From Variovorax sp. Sphag1AA (GTDB taxonomy: Bacteria > Pseudomonadota > Gammaproteobacteria > Burkholderiales > Burkholderiaceae_C), in assembly GCF_014192575.1 (NCBI RefSeq), contig NZ_JACHYC010000004.1:62001-126000 (forward strand): DNA of 64,000 bases, in the 5' to 3' direction. The notes beneath the pieces were generated by a model, which searched no databases, was not told the DNA's origin, and saw only the letters and a program-made list of their open reading frames with translations. The translations under genes and the position numbers were made by a program. Shown piece by piece: positions 28,000 through 37,440 of the stretch (positions within the stretch are counted from its first letter, which is position 1; every line of letters starts with the position of its first letter).

Positions 28000-28016
28000 C
28001 ACCGTAAACATCGATC

Positions 28017-28289
28017 TCAGTTCAATGCGTCCTTGAGCGCTTTGCCGGGACGGAACTTCGGAATCTTGGCGGCCTTGATTTTAATCGCGTCGCCGGTGCG
28101 CGGATTGCGACCGGTGCGCGCAGCGCGCTTGCCCACAGCGAAAGTACCGAAACCGACGAGCGACACCGAGCCGCCTTTCTTGAGCGTGGTCCGAATGGCG
28201 CCGATGGTGGACTCGAGTGCGCGCGTGGCGGCTGCTTTGGAAATGTCGGCGTTTTTTGCGATGTGCTCAATCAGTTCGGTCTTGTTCAC
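28017..28289 (-). CDS. hupB: HU-type nucleoid DNA-binding protein
   Basis: A 90-residue HU protein: [19 protein letters not shown] at the N-terminus, the [11 protein letters not shown] strand and the DNA-gripping beta-arm [14 protein letters not shown] with its Pro tip, ending [12 protein letters not shown]. The start codon is GTG (28287-28289) with AAGGGG upstream. HU bends DNA and compacts the nucleoid. The second nucleoid-protein gene (H-NS-like) lies about 2.3 kb downstream on the same strand. Confidence 0.96.
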   Translation of the reverse strand: MNKTELIEHIAKNADISKAAATRALESTIGAIRTTLKKGGSVSLVGFGTFAVGKRAARTGRNPRTGDAIKIKAAKIPKFRPGKALKDALN

Positions 28290-28510
28290 AAGGGCCCCTT
28301 GTAGAAAAAATGTTGATCAGGGTCAGAAGCGATCACGTCCTCGCGACGAATGCCGCGAGGTGCGAATAGGAAATTGGGTGACAGTTCTGACGCGCCGGCA
28401 GCGCACTGCCGACAGGGATTACAACCACTGGTCTACGGGGTGTCAATACGACACTCACCCCATAGACCACAACGAGGAGCGCGATTCTAGTGGCCTTTTG
28501 CGATGCCCTT

Positions 28511-29596
28511 TCAGAGGGCCTCTGCAATGGCCTTTCCGAGATCGGTCGTGCGCCCGCTTCCGCCGATGTCGGGCGTCCTCGGTGCACCGCTTCCGGGGTC
28601 GAGAACCTTTTCGATGGCGGCCAGGATCGCATCGTGCGCAGCCTTGTGGCCAAGGAACTCCAGCATCATCGCGCCGCACCAGATCTGGCCAATCGGGTTG
28701 GCAATGCCCTTGCCGGCGATGTCCGGCGCAGAGCCGTGAACGGGCTCGAACAGCGAAGGCGTCGTGCGCTCGGGATTGAGGTTCGCGCTTGGCGCAATGC
28801 CGATCGTGCCGGTGCACGCGGGGCCCAGATCCGAAAGGATGTCGCCGAAGAGATTGCTCGCCACCACCACGTCGAAGAAGTCCGGCCGCTGCACGAAGTG
28901 CGCGGTCAGGATGTCGATGTGGAACTTGTCGAGCTTCACGCCTGGGTAGTTCTTCGACATCGCCGCGACCCGCTCGTCCCAGTAAGGCATCGTGATCGAA
29001 ATGCCGTTGGACTTGGTCGCGCTAGTGAGATGCTTCTTCGGCCGCGACTGCGCGAGCTCGAACGCAAACTTCAGCACCCGGTCGACACCGAGGCGCGACA
29101 TCACCGTTTCCTGAACCACGATCTCGCGCGCCGTGCCTTCGTACATGCGGCCGCCGATGCTCGAGTATTCGCCCTCGGTGTTTTCACGGACGATGTACAT
29201 GTCGATCTCGCCCGGCTGTCTCGGCGTGCCGTCGCGGCGAACCACGGGCGCCACGATGCCGGGCATCAAGCGCGCCGGCCGCAGATTGATGTACTGGTCG
29301 AACTCGCGCCGGAACAACAGCAGCGAGCCCCAAAGCGACACATGGTCCGCAATCTTCTCGGGCCAGCCGACCGCGCCGAAGAAGATGGCGTCATGGCCGC
29401 CGATCTGCTCCTTCCAGTTGTCGGGCAACATCTTCCCGTGCTTCTCGTAGTAGTCCCAGCTCGAGAAATCAAAGTGATCGAACTTCAGGTCGATGCCGAA
29501 CTTGCGCGCTGCCGCGTCGAGCACACGCAGCCCCTCGGGCACGGTTTCCTTGCCGATGCCGTCGCCGGCGATGACTGCGATTCGTTGGGTACTCAT
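28511..29596 (-). CDS. Tartrate/D-malate dehydrogenase (TtuC/YeaU type)
   Basis: A 361-residue beta-decarboxylating dehydrogenase of the isocitrate/isopropylmalate family. The start IAVIAGDGIGKETVPEGLRVL, the substrate arginine segment LFRREFDQYINLRPARL, MYIVRENTEGEYSSIGG, the TSATKSNGI lysine region and SNLFGDILSDLGP are all present. YIVRENTEGEYS is typical of the tartrate/D-malate branch rather than of leuB or icd. It lies 3 bp downstream of an alpha/beta hydrolase gene with a divergent LysR gene beyond, so a small catabolic unit is likely. Confidence 0.87.
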   Translation of the reverse strand: MSTQRIAVIAGDGIGKETVPEGLRVLDAAARKFGIDLKFDHFDFSSWDYYEKHGKMLPDNWKEQIGGHDAIFFGAVGWPEKIADHVSLWGSLLLFRREFDQYINLRPARLMPGIVAPVVRRDGTPRQPGEIDMYIVRENTEGEYSSIGGRMYEGTAREIVVQETVMSRLGVDRVLKFAFELAQSRPKKHLTSATKSNGISITMPYWDERVAAMSKNYPGVKLDKFHIDILTAHFVQRPDFFDVVVASNLFGDILSDLGPACTGTIGIAPSANLNPERTTPSLFEPVHGSAPDIAGKGIANPIGQIWCGAMMLEFLGHKAAHDAILAAIEKVLDPGSGAPRTPDIGGSGRTTDLGKAIAEAL

Positions 29597-29599
29597 GAC

Positions 29600-30499
29600 T
29601 CAATCCTTGTTGGTTGCGTTGAAAAACGAAAGGGCCTCGGCGACCAGTTCGGCGGGAGCTTCTTCGGGAATGTAGTGGCCGCAAGCCAGCGTACCGCCGG
29701 TGACGTCCCGCGCCAGGTCGCGCCAGTACGCGAGTACGTCGAAGCACCGACCCACCACACCATGCTCGCCCCACAACACCCGCAGCGGCATGTCCAGCTT
29801 GCGGCCGGCGGCGATATCGGCGCGATCATGTTCGAGGTCGATCGTGGCAGAGGCGCGATAGTCCTCGCAGATCGAGCGCGCCGTGCCGTCGATGGCCGCG
29901 CAGCGCTCGTACTCGGCGAGCGCTTCAGGCGCGAACGGCGCGAGCCCTGCGTGCCTTCCGCCCATCACGCTTCGTACGTAGCGCGCTGCATCTGACGCGA
30001 TGAGTGCCTCCGGAAGCGGCGGCGGCTGGATCAGGAAGAACCAATGCCAGTAGGCGCGCGCGAAGGCTTCCGTGGTGTTCTGGTACATCGCCAGCGTCGG
30101 CGCGATGTCGAGCAGCATCAAGCGCTCGACTGCCTCGGGATGATCGGCCGCGAGCCGATGCGCGACGCGGGCGCCGCGGTCATGCGCGAGAACGCCGAAA
30201 CGCTCGAAGCCGTGTGCTCGCATGACCGACAACGCATCAAGCGCCATCTCCCGCTTGCTGTATCGAACATGCGCCTCGTCCGCCTCGGGTCGACCGGAGT
30301 CACCGTAGCCGCGCAGGTCCATCGTGACCACGGTGAACTGCTGCGCCAGCATCGGCGCGACGCGATGCCAGATGGTGTGCGTCTGCGGGTGCCCGTGGAG
30401 CAGCAACAGCGGCGCACCGCTGCCTCCCACTTTCCCGTGCAGACGCACGCCGTCGCGCGAGAGATCGAAGGAAGTGAACGAAGCGAACATGGGGCGCAT
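29600..30499 (-). CDS. Alpha/beta hydrolase, haloacetate-dehalogenase-like
   Basis: A 299-residue alpha/beta hydrolase. The oxyanion region LLLLHGHPQTHTIWH, the nucleophile region LAHDRGARVAHRL (Asp nucleophile with the two Arg of the HDRGxR motif), a cap with AYWHWFFLIQPPPLPE, and CGHYIPEEAPAELV around the catalytic His all follow fluoroacetate dehalogenases closely. Those hydrolyse C-F or C-Cl bonds in haloacetates; glycolate would be the product. Two ATGs (30499, 30490) are possible starts. Coupled to the tartrate-type dehydrogenase gene. Substrate not provable here; epoxide hydrolase is the main alternative. Confidence 0.8.
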   Translation of the reverse strand: MRPMFASFTSFDLSRDGVRLHGKVGGSGAPLLLLHGHPQTHTIWHRVAPMLAQQFTVVTMDLRGYGDSGRPEADEAHVRYSKREMALDALSVMRAHGFERFGVLAHDRGARVAHRLAADHPEAVERLMLLDIAPTLAMYQNTTEAFARAYWHWFFLIQPPPLPEALIASDAARYVRSVMGGRHAGLAPFAPEALAEYERCAAIDGTARSICEDYRASATIDLEHDRADIAAGRKLDMPLRVLWGEHGVVGRCFDVLAYWRDLARDVTGGTLACGHYIPEEAPAELVAEALSFFNATNKD

Positions 30500-30566
30500 T
30501 GTGCGTTGCGCATTGCTCCCGCATCAAGCAACAATCGGCCAATTCATACTTTCCGACTTGGCAGCA

Positions 30567-31511
30567 ATGGAACGCAGCGATCTGGAACTCGTCGTGGCCA
30601 TCCGCGACCGCGGCAGCCTGGCGGCAGCGGCGCTCGCGCTCGACGTGGTTCCTTCGGTCGTGACCAAGCGACTGGGCGCGCTCGAAGCCCGGCTGGGGCA
30701 ACGCCTGTTCGAGCGGACGACACGCAGGCTGAGCGCGACTGCGGAGGGCGAAGCGGTATGCCTGCATGCTCGCGCACTCCTCGACGGTTTTGCGGCGCTA
30801 GAGAACGAGCTCGGAGAGCGCCAGACCCAATTGAGCGGCACGATCCGGCTGGTCGCCACCTTCGGTTTCGGCCGGTTGTGGCTCGGGCCGGCGCTGGCCT
30901 CGTTCAACGAGCGCCACCCAGGCTTGCATATTCAGCTCACCCTTGCCGAGAGGCTTCCCGAGCTCGGCGCCGAGGGCTATGACGGCGCCGTGTGGTTGTG
31001 GGCGCCCCAAGCCCGTCATGCGGGGGATTGGGTAACGAGGCGGATCGCGCGCAACCAGCGCGTCCTCGCGGCCTCGCCCGCCTATCTGGCGCGACGAGGC
31101 GTCCCCGCCGACGTCGCCGCGCTCGCATCGCACGACTGCCTCGTGGCGCGTGAGAACAGCAGCGGCGATGAACGCGAATTCGCAGTCTGGACGCTGCGCC
31201 ACCTCAAGGACGGCACCAATGCCCGCGTGCGCGTGCGGGGCCCGCTTTCCAGCAACTCAGGCGAACTGGTGCGCGATTGGTGCCTCGCCGGCCGGGGCGT
31301 GATGCTGCGCAGCCTCTGGGACATCGCACCCGGCCTCGCGTCCGGGCAACTCGTCCGCGTGCTGCCGCAGTTCGCGATGCCGGACGCCGACATCCAGTGG
31401 GTTGCACCTTGGCGGCCGAAAACACCGAAGCGCGTTCGGCTGCTGATCGATTTCCTCGTCGAGCGCTTCCGCAACGAGCCGTGGAAAGCCGCGGGCGGCC
31501 GCTTGCCCTGA
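30567..31511 (+). CDS. LysR-family transcriptional regulator
   Basis: A 314-residue LTTR. The N-terminal winged helix (MERSDLELVVAIRDRGSLAAAALALDV to LFERTTRRLSATAEG) and the C-terminal effector domain (LSGTIRLVATFGFGRLWLGPAL) are complete. It is transcribed divergently from the hydrolase/tartrate-dehydrogenase pair, 67 bp from its start, and is the likely activator of that pair. The ATG at 30567 fits the family; a long upstream in-frame extension is antisense to the hydrolase. Confidence 0.9.
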   Translation: MERSDLELVVAIRDRGSLAAAALALDVVPSVVTKRLGALEARLGQRLFERTTRRLSATAEGEAVCLHARALLDGFAALENELGERQTQLSGTIRLVATFGFGRLWLGPALASFNERHPGLHIQLTLAERLPELGAEGYDGAVWLWAPQARHAGDWVTRRIARNQRVLAASPAYLARRGVPADVAALASHDCLVARENSSGDEREFAVWTLRHLKDGTNARVRVRGPLSSNSGELVRDWCLAGRGVMLRSLWDIAPGLASGQLVRVLPQFAMPDADIQWVAPWRPKTPKRVRLLIDFLVERFRNEPWKAAGGRLP

Positions 31512-31517
31512 AGCCCT

Positions 31518-32399
31518 TCAGCGCTGGCCGCGGACCGCGAGGCTCACGCCCACGGCCGTCATCGCGATGCCGACCAGCGTCATCGCGGTGATCGGTTCGG
31601 CGAACAGGATCCAGGCCATCACGGCAGTGCACGGCGGCACGAGGTACAACAGGCTCGTGACGGCGGTGGCGGTGCCACGCTGGATCAGCATGTAGAGCAG
31701 CGAACTGCCGCCGAGCGACAAGGCCAGCACCGACCACGCCATCGCGCCGCCCGACGACAGGTTCCATTGGATGTTCTCGGATTCCATCGCCGCAAAGGGC
31801 AAGGTCACGATGAACGCCGCGCCAAGCTGGATCGCGTTGGCGCTTCGCACGTCGCAGGGCGCCACGAATCGCTTCTGGTAGAGCGTGCCTGCGGTGATCG
31901 AGAGCAGCGCCGTGATCGCCAGCGACATCGTGAGCACGCTGACTTCGCCGCCCTGCTCCAGCTTGCGCCACACCACGAGCACCAGACCCGCAAAGCCGAG
32001 CAGCAGACCGAGCCATTGCCGGCCGGTGACCACGCCGCCGCGCAAGGATAGCCAGACCGCGGTCAGGACCGGCTGGATACCCACGAGCAGCGCGACCAGC
32101 CCCGATCCCATGCCGGCCCTGACGGCTGCCCACACGCCGCCCAGATAGCCCGCCTGCATCAGCACGCCGGTGACCGCGAGGTGCCCCCACTGAACGCGGT
32201 TGCGCGGCCAAGCGACGCGCGCGAGCACGACCCACACGAAGAAGCAGATCACCGAAAGCGCATAGCGCACGACGAGGAACTTGAGCGGAGGCGCGTAGGG
32301 CATGCCGTAGCGCGCCACGATGAAGCCGGTGCTCCAGATGAGCACGAAGACCCCCGGCATGGCCCGCAGCCAGCCCGCCGGGCGGGCCGTGTCGATCAT
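31518..32399 (-). CDS. EamA/DMT-family transporter
   Basis: A 293-residue inner-membrane protein with two EamA repeats and about ten hydrophobic helices (for example FVLIWSTGFIVARYG, LVALLVGIQPVLTAVWLSL, TSLLYLVPPCTAVMAWILFAE). The family exports amino acids and other metabolites; substrate unknown. Its ATG overlaps the pgsA stop (ATGA), so translation is coupled to pgsA. It is the last gene of the osmC-uvrC-pgsA-eamA string. Confidence 0.9.
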   Translation of the reverse strand: MIDTARPAGWLRAMPGVFVLIWSTGFIVARYGMPYAPPLKFLVVRYALSVICFFVWVVLARVAWPRNRVQWGHLAVTGVLMQAGYLGGVWAAVRAGMGSGLVALLVGIQPVLTAVWLSLRGGVVTGRQWLGLLLGFAGLVLVVWRKLEQGGEVSVLTMSLAITALLSITAGTLYQKRFVAPCDVRSANAIQLGAAFIVTLPFAAMESENIQWNLSSGGAMAWSVLALSLGGSSLLYMLIQRGTATAVTSLLYLVPPCTAVMAWILFAEPITAMTLVGIAMTAVGVSLAVRGQR

Positions 32400-32962
32400 T
32401 TGGCGCGCGCCCGGATCTCGGGAATGGCCTTTTGCAGGTAGTAGACCATCGACCAGACGGTGAGGACGGCGGAGATCCAGATCAGCCATTGCCCCCACGC
32501 GCCGGTGTCGATCACGCCAAAGAGCATGCCGTTGAAGAGCAGGAACGGAATCGCGACCATCTGCACCGTGGTCTTGATCTTGCCGACCATGTGGACCGCG
32601 ACACTCTTGCCGGCACCGATCTGCGCCATCCACTCGCGCAGGGCCGAAATGGCGATCTCGCGGCCAATGATGATCAGCGCCACGAAGACGTCAGTGCGAT
32701 TGAGATGCACGAGCACGAGCAGCGATGCGCAGACGAGGAACTTGTCGGCCACCGGATCGAGAAACGCACCGAAGGCGGAAGTCTGGTTGAGCTTGCGCGC
32801 GAGGAACCCGTCGAGCCAGTCGGTCGCCGCGAACACGATGAACATGACCGTGGCGATGAGATTGCGCGTCGGCTCCGATAGCGGCAGGTAGAACACACCC
32901 ACGATCAGCGGAATCGCGACGATGCGCGCCCAGGTCATGATCGTTGGCAGGGTCCAGAACAT
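32396..32962 (-). CDS. pgsA: CDP-diacylglycerol-glycerol-3-phosphate 3-phosphatidyltransferase
   Basis: A 188-residue membrane enzyme committing to phosphatidylglycerol synthesis. The CDP-alcohol phosphotransferase signature D-G-x2-A-R-x8-G-x3-D-x3-D is complete in DWLDGFLARKLN through GAFLDPVADK. Several membrane helices surround it. I use the ATG at 32962 (MFWTLPTIMTWAR). A structured repeat fills the gap to uvrC upstream. Confidence 0.95.
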   Translation of the reverse strand: MFWTLPTIMTWARIVAIPLIVGVFYLPLSEPTRNLIATVMFIVFAATDWLDGFLARKLNQTSAFGAFLDPVADKFLVCASLLVLVHLNRTDVFVALIIIGREIAISALREWMAQIGAGKSVAVHMVGKIKTTVQMVAIPFLLFNGMLFGVIDTGAWGQWLIWISAVLTVWSMVYYLQKAIPEIRARAK

Positions 32963-32981
32963 TGCGAGGAGTATATGCACA

Positions 32982-33088
32982 CCCCCAGCCTCGCCCACTT
33001 CGTGTGGCTCTGCACCCCCTTGCAGGGGGCAACGCCTGCGGCCCGGCAGGAGCCGGTTCCGCGGCGTTTCACGAACGGGGCCTGGCTG
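32982..33088 (+). repeat. Structured intergenic repeat, copy 1
   Basis: One of four copies of a roughly 90-bp element. In order it shows hairpin 1 (GCC-CAC-TTC-GTG-T-GGC, 32993-33008), hairpin 2 (CCCCC-TTGCA-GGGGG, 33015-33029), and hairpin 3 (AACGCC 33031 to GGCGTT 33068, with inner CCGGC-AGGA-GCCGG). A possible closing stem is CAGCC 32986 with GGCTG 33084. This copy lies inside the minus-strand uvrC-pgsA operon, 20 bp upstream of the pgsA start, and is oriented against transcription. Confidence 0.85.
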
Positions 33089-33106
33089 CGCCGGCCCCTC
33101 GCTCTC

Positions 33107-35062
33107 TCAATGCAGGGCTTTGTAGATTTCTTCGGCCAGGTCTTGGGCTATGCCTTCTACCGATGCGATGTCTTCTACGCTGGCGGCTGCTACGCCGCGG
33201 ATGCCGCCGAAGCGTTGCAAGAGGCGCGCGCGGCGCTTGGGGCCGATTCCGGGGATGTCTTCGAGTTGGCTGCCGCCGACGCGTACCTTCGCGCGCTTGG
33301 CGCGCATGCCGGTGATTGCGAAGCGGTGTGCTTCGTCGCGGATTTGCGCGACGAGCATCAGCGCCGCCGAATCGCGGCCGAGGTAGACCTTTTCGCGGCC
33401 GTCGGCAAACACGAGTTCTTCGAGGCCGACCTTGCGGCCTTCGCCCTTTTCGACGCCGACGATCAAGGACAGCGGCAAACCGAGTTCGCTGAACACTTCG
33501 CGGGCCATCGACACTTGGCCCTTGCCGCCGTCGACCAGCACCAGGTCCGGCATGCGTGCCGATCGCGTGCCCGCGGGCGCGTCCGAACCTGCGCCAGCCG
33601 CATCGCCGGCGGGTGGCGCATCGGTCTCGGCGGCCATGGCCTCGGCGAGCTTGCCGTAGCGGCGATGCAGCACCTGGCGCATCGCGGCGTAGTCGTCGCC
33701 GGGGGTGATGCCGTCGATGTTGTAGCGGCGGTACTCACGGTTTTGCATCGCATGGTGCTCGAAGACCACGCACGACGCCTGCGTCGCTTCGCCGGCGGTA
33801 TGCGAGATGTCGAAGCACTCGACGCGGAAGTTCTCGAGGTCGTCCGGCGCGAGTTCGAGCGCGTCGACCAGCGCGCGGGTGCGCGCCTGCTGCGATCCTT
33901 CTTCCGCAAGCAGCCGCGCGAGTTGCAGGCTGGCGTTCTTGCTCGCCATCTCCAGCCAGTGCCGCCGCTGCTCGCGCGGCTGGAACACTGCCGTGATGCG
34001 AGTCCCCGCCTGCTGGGAGATGGCCTCGATCAGCTCGCGGCTCACCAGTTCGCTGAGCACCAGCGTTGCCGGCACTGGCACGTCGATGTAGTGCTGCGCG
34101 ATGAAGGCCTCCAGCACCTGCACCTCGACGGGCGGGGGCGGGAGGGCATCGTCATCTTCCGAACCCTCGCCGTGCTGGATCAGGGCGGCATCCTCGACGT
34201 GCACCGGGAAGTACGCCCGGTCGCCGAGATGCCGCCCGCCCCGCACCATCGCAAGATTGACGCAGGCCTTTCCGCCCTGGACCTTGACCGCAAGGATGTC
34301 CACGTCCTTGTCCGAAGCGATCTCGACCGACTGCTGGTGCAGCACGCGCGACAGCGCCGACATCTGGTTGCGCAGCTCGGCCGCCTGCTCGAATTCGAGC
34401 TTTTCGGCGTGCGCCATCATTCGCGCTTCGAGCTGGGTCAATACCGCCTGGGTGTCGCCCAGGAGGAAAGCCTCTGCATTGGCCACGTCCTGCGCGTAGT
34501 CCGGCGGCGAGATGTATCCAACGCACGGCCCGCTGCAGCGCTTGATCTGGTAGAGCAGGCAGGGCCGCGTGCGATTGCTGTAGACCGTGTCCTCGCAGGT
34601 CCGCAGCCTGAACACCTTCTGCAGGAGCTGGATCGATTCCTTCACCGCCCAGGCGCTCGGATAGGGCCCGAAGTAGCGGTGCTTGCGATCAACCGAGCCG
34701 CGGTAATACGCCAGCCGCGGAAACTCGTGCGACGCGATCTTCAGGTACGGGTAGCTCTTGTCGTCGCGAAACAGGATGTTGTAGCGCGGCTTGAGCGTCT
34801 TGATCAGGTTGTTCTCGAGCAGCAGCGCCTCGGCCTCGGAGCGCACCACCGTGGTCTCCATCCGCGCGATCTTCGAGATCATGTGGCCGATGCGCGTGCC
34901 GGCGTGGTTCTTCTGGAAGTAGTTCGCGACGCGCTTCTTCAGGTTGCGCGCCTTGCCCACATAGAGCACCGCGCCCGCCGAATCGAAATAGCGGTAGACG
35001 CCCGGCAGTTGCGGCAGTGCCGCGACTTCATTGAGCAGTTGTTCGGAATGCGTTTCTGACAT
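33107..35062 (-). CDS. uvrC: Excinuclease ABC subunit C
   Basis: A 651-residue nucleotide-excision-repair nuclease making the 3' and 5' incisions. The N-terminal GIY-YIG domain ([26 protein letters not shown]) is followed by the Cys-containing middle region and the UVR UvrB-contact motif ([14 protein letters not shown]). The RNase-H-like 5' nuclease ([22 protein letters not shown]) and C-terminal helix-hairpin-helix pair ([21 protein letters not shown]) complete it. There is an acidic/Ala-rich insertion near 480-500. It lies 4 bp downstream of osmC. Confidence 0.97.
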   Translation of the reverse strand: MSETHSEQLLNEVAALPQLPGVYRYFDSAGAVLYVGKARNLKKRVANYFQKNHAGTRIGHMISKIARMETTVVRSEAEALLLENNLIKTLKPRYNILFRDDKSYPYLKIASHEFPRLAYYRGSVDRKHRYFGPYPSAWAVKESIQLLQKVFRLRTCEDTVYSNRTRPCLLYQIKRCSGPCVGYISPPDYAQDVANAEAFLLGDTQAVLTQLEARMMAHAEKLEFEQAAELRNQMSALSRVLHQQSVEIASDKDVDILAVKVQGGKACVNLAMVRGGRHLGDRAYFPVHVEDAALIQHGEGSEDDDALPPPPVEVQVLEAFIAQHYIDVPVPATLVLSELVSRELIEAISQQAGTRITAVFQPREQRRHWLEMASKNASLQLARLLAEEGSQQARTRALVDALELAPDDLENFRVECFDISHTAGEATQASCVVFEHHAMQNREYRRYNIDGITPGDDYAAMRQVLHRRYGKLAEAMAAETDAPPAGDAAGAGSDAPAGTRSARMPDLVLVDGGKGQVSMAREVFSELGLPLSLIVGVEKGEGRKVGLEELVFADGREKVYLGRDSAALMLVAQIRDEAHRFAITGMRAKRAKVRVGGSQLEDIPGIGPKRRARLLQRFGGIRGVAAASVEDIASVEGIAQDLAEEIYKALH

Positions 35063-35066
35063 CGGT

Positions 35067-35549
35067 TTACTGGGGAGCCGCTTCCACGGGCACCGGCTCG
35101 CACCGGACTTCGGTCTTCACGGAATTGGCGATGAAGCATGCGTCATGCGCCGCATGGTGCATTTCCTCGATCTGTGCAGTCGAGGGAAGGCGCTCGCCCG
35201 AGAACTGCACTTCTGGCCGCAGCGTGACAACGGTCATTACGATCTTGCCCGCCGCGTTGGCACCCATACGGCCGACGGCGCGGTCGAGGTAGCGCTCCAC
35301 GCAGAAGCCTCTCGAAGCCGCGATCGACAGGAACCACAGCATGTGGCAACTCGACAGCGAAGCAACGAAGGCTTCCTCTGGATCGACGCCAGCAGGATCG
35401 GACAGCGGCACCGGCACCACGTGCGGCGACGACGAGCCCACCAGTTCGGCGCCGCCGTCGAAGCGGATCGCATGGCGGCGGCTGTATCGGTTGCCGACGA
35501 AGTCCTGGCCGTCGCGCCGCCAGGTGATTTCGGCTGTGTGCTGGGCCAT
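35067..35549 (-). CDS. OsmC-family peroxiredoxin
   Basis: A 160-residue OsmC/Ohr-type thiol peroxidase. Both redox cysteines are present, in [15 protein letters not shown] and [10 protein letters not shown], with the Glu in PEEAFVASL. The [18 protein letters not shown] start is typical of the YhfA-like branch. It detoxifies hydroperoxides in the cytoplasm. The ATG at 35549 is used. It is the first gene of the osmC-uvrC-pgsA-eamA string and diverges from earP with a 47-bp gap holding both promoters. Confidence 0.9.
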   Translation of the reverse strand: MAQHTAEITWRRDGQDFVGNRYSRRHAIRFDGGAELVGSSSPHVVPVPLSDPAGVDPEEAFVASLSSCHMLWFLSIAASRGFCVERYLDRAVGRMGANAAGKIVMTVVTLRPEVQFSGERLPSTAQIEEMHHAAHDACFIANSVKTEVRCEPVPVEAAPQ

Positions 35550-35596
35550 GGATGCTGTCTCCGGTGAATCGTTTTGGGGCTGTAGAGTATCCCGCG

Positions 35597-36667
35597 ATGC
35601 GTTGGGACATTTTCTGCAAGGTGATCGACAACCACGGCGACGTCGGCGTCTGCTGGCGGCTCGCGGCCGGGCTCGCGGGCCGCGGCGAAAAAGTGCGCCT
35701 CTGGATCGACGAACCATCCGCACTGGCATGGATGGCGCCCGCCGGATGCCACGGTGTCACGGTGGTTCATTGGACCGACCGCGACGCCGGGTGGCGCGCC
35801 GGCGGCGCACCGGCTCCGGATGTGCTGATCGAGGCGTTCGGCTGCGATCCGGCACCGGAGGTCATCTCGCTTTTCGCGAATCAGCAACAGGCCGAGGCGG
35901 CCCGGCATCGTTGGATCAACCTCGAATATCTCTCCGCGGAACCGTACGTCGAGCGGTTGCATCGCCTCCCCTCGCCAGTCTTCAGGGATCCCGGCGCGGG
36001 CCTGACCAAGCACTTTTTCTATCCCGGATTCACCAACGCGACCGGTGGCCTGCTGCGCGAAACCGACCTCATGGCGCGTCGCGAGCGCTTCGACCGCGCC
36101 GAATGGCTGGCAGCGCGCGGAATTCCCTGGCAAGGCGAAAGGCTGGTGTCGCTGTTCTGCTACGAACCACAAGCCCTCGGCAACCTGATCGGGCAACTGG
36201 AAAGCGCCGGCGAGCCGACCCGCTTGCTGGTCACCGCTGGCCGCGCCACCGCCGCACTCCCACCCGGGCCGGACCAGCGCGGGGCCCTGTCGATCTCCTG
36301 GCTGCCCTATATGTCGCACACCGATTTCGACCATCTGCTCTGGGCCTGCGACCTCAATTTCGTCCGCGGCGAGGATTCGCTGGTCCGCGCGCTCTGGGCG
36401 GGCGCGCCGTTCGTGTGGCAGATCTATCCGCAGGACGACGACGCGCACCACACCAAACTCGACGCCTTCCTCGACTGGTTGAACGCGCCACGCTCGCTGC
36501 GGGATTTTCATCACCGCTGGAACGGCTTTTCTCCGAGTCTCCTGCCCGTGCTCGACCGCGCGACGCTCGCGGAATGGGGCTCGGCGGCCCGTGCAGCGCG
36601 CGACTCTCTGCTGGAGCAGGAGGATCTTTTGACCCGCCTGATTCGTTTCGTGACCCAAAAAAGCTAA
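35597..36667 (+). CDS. earP: EF-P arginine rhamnosyltransferase
   Basis: A 356-residue GT-B glycosyltransferase (DUF2331) that puts rhamnose from TDP-rhamnose on Arg32 of EF-P. The N-terminus [23 protein letters not shown] carries the catalytic DNxGD aspartates (Asp11, Asp15). [30 protein letters not shown] and [15 protein letters not shown] cover the sugar-nucleotide and acceptor sites. The ATG at 35597 is used. Its substrate gene efp follows 128 bp downstream, a pairing that supports both calls. Confidence 0.96.
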   Translation: MRWDIFCKVIDNHGDVGVCWRLAAGLAGRGEKVRLWIDEPSALAWMAPAGCHGVTVVHWTDRDAGWRAGGAPAPDVLIEAFGCDPAPEVISLFANQQQAEAARHRWINLEYLSAEPYVERLHRLPSPVFRDPGAGLTKHFFYPGFTNATGGLLRETDLMARRERFDRAEWLAARGIPWQGERLVSLFCYEPQALGNLIGQLESAGEPTRLLVTAGRATAALPPGPDQRGALSISWLPYMSHTDFDHLLWACDLNFVRGEDSLVRALWAGAPFVWQIYPQDDDAHHTKLDAFLDWLNAPRSLRDFHHRWNGFSPSLLPVLDRATLAEWGSAARAARDSLLEQEDLLTRLIRFVTQKS

Positions 36668-36795
36668 AATTACGGGCTTTGCGAAATTCCGGCCTGGACA
36701 GCCCCGATCGCCAGATCGCCCCCGGCACCAGCCCTTTTCGCCGAACCCGCCGCGGTGCAATTGCAACGAGCGGCCTACATCCAGAGATCCTGATT

Positions 36796-37350
36796 ATGAA
36801 AATCGCTCAAGAAATTCGCGCCGGCAACGTGATCATGCACGGCAAGGACCCCATGGTCGTCCTCAAGACCGAATACAGCCGCGGCGGCCGAAATTCCGCC
36901 ACCGTGCGCATGAAGCTCAAGAGCCTGATCGCCAACTTCAACACCGAAGTGGTCTTCAAGGCCGACGACAAGATGGAGCAGATCATCCTCGAGAAGAAGG
37001 AGTGCACCTACTCCTACTTCGCCGACCCGATGTACGTCTGCATGGACACCGAATACAACCAGTACGAAGTCGAAGCCGAGAACATGGGCGACGCCCTCAA
37101 CTACCTCGAAGACGGCATGCCGGTCGAAGTGGTGTTCTACGACGGCAAGGCGATCTCGGTCGAACTGCCGACCAGCGTCGAGCGCGAAATCACCTGGACC
37201 GAGCCGGCCGTCAAGGGCGATACCTCGGGCAAGGTCATGAAGCCCGCGAAGATCGCCACCGGCTTTGAAGTCGGCGTGCCGCTGTTCGTCTCGCAAGGAG
37301 ACCGCATCGAAATCGACACGCGCACCGGCGAATACCGCAAGCGCGTCTGA
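36796..37350 (+). CDS. efp: Elongation factor P
   Basis: A 184-residue EF-P with three beta-barrel domains that rescues ribosomes stalled at polyproline. The modification loop YSRGGRNSA places an arginine at position 32, the residue rhamnosylated by EarP, in contrast to the lysine of PoxA-type [24 protein letters not shown] and the ending [11 protein letters not shown] are canonical. The ATG at 36796 is fixed by [11 protein letters not shown]. Polyproline clients in this window include TonB (a run of nine prolines). Confidence 0.98.
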   Translation: MKIAQEIRAGNVIMHGKDPMVVLKTEYSRGGRNSATVRMKLKSLIANFNTEVVFKADDKMEQIILEKKECTYSYFADPMYVCMDTEYNQYEVEAENMGDALNYLEDGMPVEVVFYDGKAISVELPTSVEREITWTEPAVKGDTSGKVMKPAKIATGFEVGVPLFVSQGDRIEIDTRTGEYRKRV

Positions 37351-37370
37351 GCGATTTGAGCGCTCACTCT

Positions 37371-37396
37371 AAAAGGCTCCTCCGGGAGCCTTTTTT
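37371..37396 (+). terminator. Terminator after efp
   Basis: AAAAGGCTCC and GGAGCCTTTT pair around TCCG and end in TTTTTT, 20 nt after the efp stop. Confidence 0.92.
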
Positions 37397-37440
37397 GCGT
37401 CCATGCACCATGAATGGGCCCGGAACCTGCAAGGCGCAAA

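Noticed and set aside
25821-28007. 728-codon plus-strand open frame opposite ppiD and both tRNAs
   Set aside because: It reads through two tRNA genes and a terminator in antisense; a shadow of ppiD codon bias.
30324-30566. Upstream extension of the LysR gene to 30324
   Set aside because: It would be antisense to the hydrolase gene; LysR proteins start at the helix-turn-helix, matching the ATG at 30567.
32975-35059. 694-codon plus-strand open frame opposite uvrC
   Set aside because: Antisense to all of uvrC and overlapping repeat copy 1; no recognisable domain.
35341-36795. In-frame 5' extension of efp across earP
   Set aside because: EF-P begins [11 protein letters not shown] at 36796; the extension overlaps earP in another frame and is Arg-rich noise.
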